DNA from: an uncultured Sphingomonadaceae bacterium
GTDB lineage: Bacteria; Pseudomonadota; Alphaproteobacteria; Sphingomonadales; Sphingomonadaceae
Length of the DNA: 8,938 bases
Direction: 5' to 3'
Assembly: GCA_946480515.1 (NCBI GenBank)
Contig: CAMLKX010000071.1
Coordinates: 1-8,938, forward strand
Position 1 is the first letter of the stretch; every line of letters begins with the position of its first letter. Below, piece by piece: positions 6,807 to 8,938 of this stretch. The notes beneath the pieces were generated by a model, which saw only the letters and a list, made by a program, of their open reading frames with translations, searched no databases and was not told the origin of the DNA. Made by a program: the position numbers and the translations under genes.

Positions 6807-6829
6807 CCCCGCGACTGAATAGTGCGGGG
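6807..6829 (+). promoter_or_regulatory. Hairpin overlapping the ribosome binding site of the Mur ligase gene
   Basis: Inverted repeat in the 57-nt region between the divergent ldcA and Mur ligase starts. CCCCGC (6807-6812) pairs with GCGGGG (6824-6829), and inside it ACT (6814-6816) pairs with AGT (6821-6823) around a GAAT loop, with one bulged G (6813). The right arm contains the first four bases of the only Shine-Dalgarno candidate, GGGGAGG (6826-6832), so in mRNA the hairpin could mask it. It could equally be a DNA-level operator or chance in GC-rich DNA. Confidence 0.4.
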
Positions 6830-6832
6830 AGG

Positions 6833-8227
6833 ATGAGCATTTCCAGCACCTTCTTCTGCGGGATCGGCGGCAGCGGCATGCTTCCGCTCGCCTGCATTGT
6901 CCGCGCCCGGGGCGGCCCCGTCGCAGGTTCCGACCGGGCACTCGATGCGGGACGGCTGGCGCCCAAGTTCGAGTTTCTTCGTTCCCGCGGAATCAAGCTG
7001 TTCCCCCAGGATGGAAGCGGCCTCAAACGTGGCATGACCCTGGTCACCTCGGCAGCAGTCGAGGATACGGTGCCCGATGTCGCGCGAGCGCGCGAGCTTG
7101 ACCTCCCTCATGTGAACCGGCCGCAACTGCTGGCAGAGCTGCTGAACTCCGCAGCGGCGAGCATCGCTGTCGGCGGAACCAGCGGGAAATCGACCGTTAC
7201 CGGAATGATCGGCTGGATCCTTCATGCGCTCGGCCGCCGTCCAACGGTGATGAACGGCGCAGTGATGAAGAATTTCGCCGGCGAGGAATCGCCGTTTGCA
7301 AGCGCGTTGGTCGGCGACCCCGACCTGTTCGTCAGCGAGGTCGATGAAAGCGACGGTTCGATCACCCTCTACCGGCCGAGCGTCGCGGTCGTCACCAATG
7401 TGACTCTCGATCATCTTGAGATGGATGTGTTGCGAACGCTGTTCTCGACCTTCCTCAATGCCGCCGGCAAGGTCGTGCTCAATCTGGACGATCCAGAGAC
7501 CCGGGTCCTCGCCGGCCTTGTTCCACAGGCGAAGTCGATCAGCTATGGCTTCGACAGCCCGAGTGCCACCCTGGCAGGGCGCAATCTCGAGCTTGTGGCT
7601 GACGGAACTTCATTCACGCTTTCTACCGAGGGAGAGACGATCCCGGTGCGGCTCACAGTGCCGGGACGGCATAATGCTTCGAACGCGCTCGCGGCCCTCG
7701 CGGCCACGCATGCCATCGGCGTTCCGCTAGCCGATGCAGCGAAGGCGCTCGAGCGCTTCGCCGGATTGCGGCGTCGCCTGGAATTGGTCGGCAGTGCGTC
7801 CGGAGTGACGGTCATCGACGACTTCGCGCACAATCCGGACAAGATCTTCGCCTCGCTCGCCACCCTGACCGCCCAGCCTGGACGGCTGCTGATCATGTTT
7901 CAGCCGCATGGCTTCGGACCATTGCAGAAGATGGGCGAGGAACTTGCCCAGACATTCGCGCAGGGCATGCGCGACATCGACCGCCTGTATTTGCCGGACC
8001 CGGTCTACCAGGGTGGCACCGTCAATCGCTGCCGCGACTCGCGCTGGCTGGCGGACGCCATCGTTAGCGCCGGAGGCCGGGCCGAACACATTGCCGAGCG
8101 CACGGCCATCGGCGATCGGCTGGTGGAGGAGGCCCGCGACGGCGACCGCATTGTGATCATGGGCGCTCGGGACGATACGCTCAGCGAATTGGCGGCGGAT
8201 CTGCTGCGTCGGATCGGCGCGCGGTGA
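6833..8227 (+). CDS. mpl: Mur ligase family protein, MurC/Mpl-like (probable recycling ligase)
   Basis: 464-residue ATP-dependent ligase of the Mur family. Mpl attaches recovered L-Ala-D-Glu-mDAP tripeptide to UDP-MurNAc; MurC adds L-Ala. Domain 1 has the Rossmann motif CGIGGSGM (9-16). The P-loop is GGTSGKSTVTGM (114-125), with K119, where MurC and Mpl usually have GTHGKTT. Next are EVDESD (169-174) and TNVTLDHLE (188-196). The C-terminal domain has RRRLELVG and VIDDFAHNPDK (327-337), closer to Mpl (RRLE, DDFAHHP) than to MurC. It then has FQPHGFGP, which is closer to MurC (FQPHRYSR). The neighbouring ldcA and nearby ampG favour the Mpl role; MurC proper normally sits in the dcw cluster. ATG 6833 is chosen because it precedes the Rossmann motif, but GGGGAGG abuts it directly, an unusually short spacing. 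It overlaps pdeM by GTGA. Mur ligase identity is sure; Mpl is inferred. Confidence 0.82.
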   Translation: MSISSTFFCGIGGSGMLPLACIVRARGGPVAGSDRALDAGRLAPKFEFLRSRGIKLFPQDGSGLKRGMTLVTSAAVEDTVPDVARARELDLPHVNRPQLLAELLNSAAASIAVGGTSGKSTVTGMIGWILHALGRRPTVMNGAVMKNFAGEESPFASALVGDPDLFVSEVDESDGSITLYRPSVAVVTNVTLDHLEMDVLRTLFSTFLNAAGKVVLNLDDPETRVLAGLVPQAKSISYGFDSPSATLAGRNLELVADGTSFTLSTEGETIPVRLTVPGRHNASNALAALAATHAIGVPLADAAKALERFAGLRRRLELVGSASGVTVIDDFAHNPDKIFASLATLTAQPGRLLIMFQPHGFGPLQKMGEELAQTFAQGMRDIDRLYLPDPVYQGGTVNRCRDSRWLADAIVSAGGRAEHIAERTAIGDRLVEEARDGDRIVIMGARDDTLSELAADLLRRIGAR

Positions 8228-8886
8228 TCCCGCTTATCTTCGCTGGGGAGGAGTTTCTCGCCCATCCCGCTGGCGCTCTCTACTGGCCGGCGCGGGAGGC
8301 GCTGCTGGTCGCCGACCTGCACCTTGAAAAGGCGAGCTGGTTCGCGCGGCTCGGACAATTGCTTCCGCCCTACGACAGCCAGGCCACGCTGACGGCTTTG
8401 ACGGAACTGGTCGCGCAGACCGCGCCTGCCCGGCTCTACTGCCTTGGCGACAGCTTCCACGACCGCTTCGGCTGCGATCGTCTGCCGGGCCCCGCGCGCG
8501 AAATGCTGCTCGCGCTGACGGCGCGGCTGGAATGGACGTGGGTGATCGGCAATCATGATCCCGGCTTTGCCGATCACTGCGGTGGCGTGATCGCGGAGGA
8601 AGCGACCGTGGCCGGCATCATCCTGCGGCACGAGGCACAGCCGGACGAGCAGCGGCCGGAGATTTCGGGCCACTTCCACCCCAAGCTGCGCGTCCATCTG
8701 CGGGGACGCCGGGTGTCGCGCCGCTGCTTCGTCGCGTCGCCGAAGAAGTTGATCCTGCCCGCGTTCGGATCGCTGACGGGCGGGCTCGATGCGCACCACC
8801 CGGAAATCGTCAGGATCGTCGGCACCCACGCTTCGGCGCTGGTCCCCATCGCCGACCGAATGCTGCGCTTTCCGCTCGCCGCCTAG
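8224..8886 (+). CDS. pdeM: Ligase-associated DNA damage response endonuclease PdeM (metallophosphoesterase)
   Basis: 220-residue calcineurin-like metallophosphoesterase of the PdeM type, associated in many bacteria with an ATP-dependent DNA ligase, an exonuclease and a DEXH helicase in DNA repair. Metal-binding motifs occur in order: ADLHLEK (30-36, with D31 and H33), GDSFHD (75-80, with D76), GNHD (109-112), RHE (135-137, with H136) and GHFHPK (149-154). All family ligands are present, so it should be active. The start is GTG 8224, inside the ligase stop as GTGA. No strong ribosome binding site is seen, so translation is probably coupled to the Mur ligase. The ligase, exonuclease and helicase partners are not in this window. 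The stop TAG 8884-8886 overlaps the stop of the convergent gene within CTAG. Length agrees with the family. Confidence 0.9.
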   Translation: MIPLIFAGEEFLAHPAGALYWPAREALLVADLHLEKASWFARLGQLLPPYDSQATLTALTELVAQTAPARLYCLGDSFHDRFGCDRLPGPAREMLLALTARLEWTWVIGNHDPGFADHCGGVIAEEATVAGIILRHEAQPDEQRPEISGHFHPKLRVHLRGRRVSRRCFVASPKKLILPAFGSLTGGLDAHHPEIVRIVGTHASALVPIADRMLRFPLAA

Positions 8887-8938
8887 GCGAGCTCGGCCGG
8901 AACGAGCCCGCGAACCATATTGCCGACGAAAAAGCCGT
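8883..8938 (-). CDS. C-terminal tail of a probable class-IV aminotransferase (PabC or PabB-PabC type), cut by the window edge
   Basis: Only 17 codons plus the stop are visible. The peptide GFFVGNMVRGLVPAELA resembles the end of fold-IV PLP enzymes such as aminodeoxychorismate lyase, where a (F/L)xxGNxxRG(L/I)xPxxL motif forms the last strand and helix; in alphaproteobacteria this domain is often the C-terminal part of a PabB-PabC fusion in folate synthesis. The assignment rests on this short motif alone. The stop TAG (minus strand, 8885-8883) shares CTAG with the pdeM stop, so the two genes are convergent with no spacer. Confidence 0.5.
   Translation of the reverse strand, partial: GFFVGNMVRGLVPAELA

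Noticed and set aside
7175..7198. GGAAC-N15-CGTT, resembling an EcfG promoter on the plus strand
   Set aside because: It encodes the P-loop of the Mur ligase, lies deep in the coding region with no gene starting just after it, and the spacer is one base short.
6776..7414. Minus-strand open frame continuing upstream of ldcA for over 200 codons
   Set aside because: It is antisense to the Mur ligase and has no similarity to the S66 family; the MRIAIVAPS start at 6775 is the natural N-terminus.
1..8938. Mobile elements, tRNAs, CRISPR arrays or a defence/secondary-metabolite system
   Set aside because: No transposase or integrase motif, terminal repeats, direct-repeat arrays or cloverleaf-like sequence were noticed; all genes fit core functions and composition looks uniform.

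Overview
The window is GC-rich, gene-dense bacterial chromosome, and everything in it looks like core or housekeeping DNA. The gene families and styles point to an alphaproteobacterium, most likely Sphingomonadales. This rests on the single-domain receiver beginning MLFGK, the SWIB-domain protein, the rluB-rsmD pair, pdeM, and a GGAAC-type (EcfG-like) promoter candidate in front of a general-stress protein. The taxon is an inference, since there is no rRNA or other decisive marker. No tRNA, IS element, prophage, CRISPR array or stretch over 300 bases without a gene was seen.

Layout from left to right. (1) The 3' part of folC (+, 1-980) converges on ampG (-, 983-2686) with a 2-nt gap. (2) A stand-alone response-regulator receiver (-, 2787-3218) sits upstream of ampG on the same strand. 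It is divergent from rluB-like (+, 3240-4028), with only 21 nt between the two start codons; rluB overlaps rsmD (+, 4025-4561) by ATGA. (3) Three small minus-strand genes follow: a Lys/Ala-rich basic protein with a TTG start (4542-4943, overlapping the rsmD tail by 20 nt), a general-stress/pyridoxamine-oxidase-fold protein (5010-5492), and a SWIB/MDM2-domain protein (5646-5918) followed by a clear intrinsic terminator. (4) ldcA-like LD-carboxypeptidase (-, 5963-6775) is divergent from a MurC/Mpl-type Mur ligase (+, 6833-8227), which overlaps pdeM (+, 8224-8886) by GTGA. (5) The last codons of a class-IV aminotransferase-like gene (-, 8883-8938) share a CTAG with the pdeM stop.

Functional theme. 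AmpG (anhydromuropeptide import), LD-carboxypeptidase (tetrapeptide to tripeptide trimming) and an Mpl/MurC-like ligase (peptide or amino acid joined to UDP-MurNAc) are three steps of peptidoglycan recycling within about 7 kb. The last two are divergent across a 57-nt control region. rluB and rsmD modify rRNA (23S and 16S). The three small minus-strand genes carry a stress or nucleoid flavour. I did not find an unmistakably new system. The items most worth checking are the atypical Mur ligase with its masked ribosome binding site, the TTG-started basic protein, and the EcfG-like promoter.
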